The translations under genes were made by a program, and so were the position numbers. DNA of 14,681 nt from contig JAEZJJ010000029.1 of assembly GCA_023436395.1 (NCBI GenBank), forward strand, positions 1 to 14,681. The letters are read 5' to 3'. This DNA is from Bacillota bacterium (GTDB lineage Bacteria; Bacillota; Clostridia; Lachnospirales; Cellulosilyticaceae). Below are positions 14,033 to 14,681 of the stretch, in pieces. Within the stretch, counting starts at the first letter, position 1. Each line of letters starts with the position of its first letter. The notes under the pieces are model-generated. The model was not told where the DNA came from, did no database searches, and saw only the letters and a list, made by a program, of their open reading frames with translations.

Positions 14033-14681
14033 TCATTTCAGTTTAGACGTATTTCCTCCCATTTTTAAATGAGCACACTCTCCAATATCCTCAAAAACTA
14101 TGCGACCACCTTGAGTTACCTTAATTTCAACTTTTACATTTAGGGATTCATAGACATCTTTTACTACTTGACTCATAGGGGATGTAGTAAGAGGTATATC
14201 TTCTTCTCCAAAAATTTTAAGATCTATTACCTTTGATTTTTCTGTAATCACCATGTGAATATAGCCTTTATTGCGATATAGTTTTGTAATATGGGCTCCT
14301 GTATAATTTGCGTATACCTCAATTTTATCATTAAAATAAAAAGGCACTGCAAAAGCTGTATAATAATTTCCCAAAATAGGCATCCGCGCTACTCCTGTCA
14401 TAAGTGCAGCATCATGCTTTTGAAAAAGATTGCATTGTAACCATATCCATACATTCGGAAAGTTTCTCCCCCAATCTTTATCTAATGCCCCCCTTCCTTC
14501 ATCAAAGCTCATTATTCGGTCATTGAAGGTTAGCTCACCCATTACGATATGAGAAAGAGATAAAACTTCATGATAAGAGTTCAAAAAAGGAAGTAACTTA
14601 AAAGGCCCCATTAATCCGGGTTTCCAAAACTTTGTTTCTAACTGCTTCCCACCTGAAAAAACAACTTTCCCCTTAAGACTA
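14033..14681 (-). CDS. Tocopherol-cyclase-like protein, C-terminal part (partial)
   Basis: The reading frame stays open to the right edge, so this is the C-terminal 215 residues of a longer protein. The ATG at 14611 is internal, because the 23 codons before it are in frame and fit the family. The segment FWKPGLMGPFKLLPFLNSYH followed by EVLSLSH, then KDWGRNFPNVWIWLQCN, and TAFAVPFYFNDKIEVYANYTG with GAHITKL, match the tocopherol cyclase (VTE1/TocC) family as found in anaerobic Firmicutes. These are lipocalin-like beta-barrels; the plant and cyanobacterial members cyclise a prenylated quinol. An anaerobic clostridium is not known to make tocopherol, so the substrate here is probably another lipid or the fold has another job. 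Full-length family members are about 320-360 residues, so about 100-150 are missing off the edge. It precedes the HMA_2-like gene. Confidence 0.75.
   Translation of the reverse strand, partial: SLKGKVVFSGGKQLETKFWKPGLMGPFKLLPFLNSYHEVLSLSHIVMGELTFNDRIMSFDEGRGALDKDWGRNFPNVWIWLQCNLFQKHDAALMTGVARMPILGNYYTAFAVPFYFNDKIEVYANYTGAHITKLYRNKGYIHMVITEKSKVIDLKIFGEEDIPLTTSPMSQVVKDVYESLNVKVEIKVTQGGRIVFEDIGECAHLKMGGNTSKLK

Overview
The window is AT-rich, uses Clostridia-type ribosome binding sites, carries the sporulation-associated gene yyaC, and begins with a clostridial-looking 5' end of a 16S rRNA gene. It most likely comes from the chromosome of an endospore-forming anaerobe of the Clostridia, plausibly Lachnospirales (Cellulosilyticum-like). 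The genus is an inference that the sequence alone does not prove. I see no insertion sequences, phage genes, CRISPR arrays or tRNAs. Every gene except yyaC is on the minus strand.

Layout from low to high coordinate: (1) The 5' fifth of a 16S rRNA gene (1-314, minus), with a structured leader, a good sigma-A type promoter (-35 TTGACA, 17-bp spacer, -10 TAATAT) and an A-rich stretch upstream of the -35. (2) A two-gene operon of a membrane-anchored beta-propeller-like protein (DUF5711-like) and a CvpA-family membrane protein, overlapping by 8 nt. (3) glgA (glycogen synthase), then on its upstream side a gene for an unusual protein with a cytoplasmic degenerate JAB/MPN domain, a membrane segment and an extracellular LysM domain. 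(4) yyaC on the plus strand, convergent with niaR, the nicotinate-responsive 3H-domain repressor. (5) pgi (glucose-6-phosphate isomerase), followed by a long-hairpin terminator. (6) An unrecognised three-helix membrane protein with a lysine-rich tail. (7) A secreted protein of about 813 residues with about ten 30-residue glycine-rich repeats. (8) mtnN (MTA/SAH nucleosidase). (9) An HMA_2-type small protein preceded by a tocopherol-cyclase-like protein that runs off the right edge.

The central metabolic genes (glgA, pgi, mtnN) and niaR are housekeeping functions, each apparently in its own transcription unit. Intrinsic terminators follow glgA, pgi, the repeat protein and mtnN. Those of glgA and pgi are unusually long imperfect hairpins.

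The sequence supports moving several starts. The DUF5711-like protein starts at ATG 2512, the repeat protein at ATG 12393, and the HMA_2 protein at ATG 13983. glgA uses GTG and mtnN uses TTG. The most interesting items for follow-up are the MPN-TM-LysM fusion, the tocopherol-cyclase-like/HMA_2 gene pair, the glycine-rich repeat surface protein, and an A-run ladder with a potential frameshift heptamer in the unknown membrane protein. I did not find a convincing new multi-gene defence or mobile system.
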